Source: Ardenticatenia bacterium (lineage in GTDB: Bacteria > Chloroflexota > Anaerolineae > Aggregatilineales > Aggregatilineaceae). From it: DNA of 5,344 bases. The stretch is from positions 1 to 5,344 of the forward strand of contig JALSSH010000031.1 in the NCBI GenBank assembly GCA_026984385.1, read 5' to 3'. Positions within the stretch are counted from its first letter, which is position 1; each line of letters opens with the position of its first letter. The translations under genes and the position numbers were made by a program. Below are positions 5,009 to 5,344 of this stretch, in pieces. The notes below the pieces were generated by a model. The model made no database searches. It saw only the letters and a list, made by a program, of their open reading frames with translations, and was not told the DNA's origin.

Positions 5009-5344
5009 ATGGACTTGGGCTTGAAAGGTGCGCGTGTTTTTGTGGCGGCGAGCAGTCAGGGTCTGGGCGCGGCCACCGCACGCCAGTTCAGCCGCGAAGG
5101 CGCGCTGGTGACGCTCAACGGGCGGGACGCCACACGGCTGGAGACGACCGCCAACGCCATTCGCAAGGAAACGGGCGGGCAAGTCTTCACCGCCGCCGGC
5201 AACTTAACCGATCCGCAGACCTGCGCCCATGTGATCGAGCACGCCGTCGCCCAGATGGGCGGGCTGGACGTGCTGGTGACCAACAGCGGCGGCCCGCCGC
5301 CCGGGACGTTCAAGAGCGTGAGCCTTGCGGATTGGCAAGCTGCG
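5009..5344 (+). CDS. Short-chain dehydrogenase/reductase (SDR), N-terminal part, 3' end beyond window
   Basis: An NAD(P)H-dependent oxidoreductase of the classical SDR family; the substrate is unknown. Only 112 N-terminal codons are present, open to the last base. The first strand and dinucleotide loop read VFVAASSQGLGAATARQF (10-27): Ala-Ala replaces the usual Thr-Gly before the two glycines (G18, G20). NGRD (37-40), with Arg at the end of the second strand, hints at NADP preference. NLTD (65-68) has Asn where an Asp usually holds the adenine. LVTNSGGPPPG (89-99) stands in place of the usual NNAG motif. The AAS...GLG and NSGGPPPG pair marks an SDR subgroup often annotated as 3-oxoacyl-ACP reductase-like; true FabG function is not implied. 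The catalytic Ser, Tyr and Lys lie beyond the window. It starts 2 bases after the acetyltransferase stop. Confidence 0.88.
   Translation, partial: MDLGLKGARVFVAASSQGLGAATARQFSREGALVTLNGRDATRLETTANAIRKETGGQVFTAAGNLTDPQTCAHVIEHAVAQMGGLDVLVTNSGGPPPGTFKSVSLADWQAA

Overview
This is a GC-rich, gene-dense bacterial window. It has two divergent transcription units separated by an unusual gap of about 430 bp without a gene. No RNA gene, insertion sequence or CRISPR array is visible. The FhaA-type plus FhaB-type FHA protein pair is a family layout known mainly from Actinomycetota and Chloroflexota. Together with the many GTG/TTG starts and the secreted glycoside hydrolase, this makes a Chloroflexota (Anaerolineae-like) origin my best guess. 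It is an inference and not a firm assignment.

Left arm, minus strand. A RecJ-family single-strand exonuclease gene (2843 to 1086, GTG start with a strong ribosome binding site) is followed, through a 4-base GTGA stop/start overlap, by a secreted clan GH-A glycoside hydrolase (1089 to 1). The hydrolase runs off the left edge. The two are probably co-transcribed and translationally coupled, although their functions are unrelated. A candidate extended -10 promoter lies just upstream of recJ.

Centre, 2844-3272. No gene is credible here. The stretch holds the two divergent promoters and, between them, a GC-rich block full of short perfect hairpins. Four of these are packed almost end to end over 73 bases (3052-3124). 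Neither predicted transcript includes this block, so it is not an ordinary 5' untranslated region. It is the most interesting unexplained part of the window.

Right arm, plus strand. A perfect extended -10 box sits 7 bases before an ATG, suggesting a leaderless mRNA for an FhaA-like protein (DUF3662-type N-terminus plus FHA domain, 3273-4067). It overlaps by GTGA with a membrane-anchored FHA protein of FhaB type (4064-4501). Next come a RimI-like GNAT acetyltransferase (4536-5006, probable TTG start) and, after 2 bases, a short-chain dehydrogenase/reductase (5009 to the right edge, truncated). The FHA pair suggests phosphothreonine signalling connected with the cell envelope, but no kinase, phosphatase or cell-wall gene lies beside it in this window.
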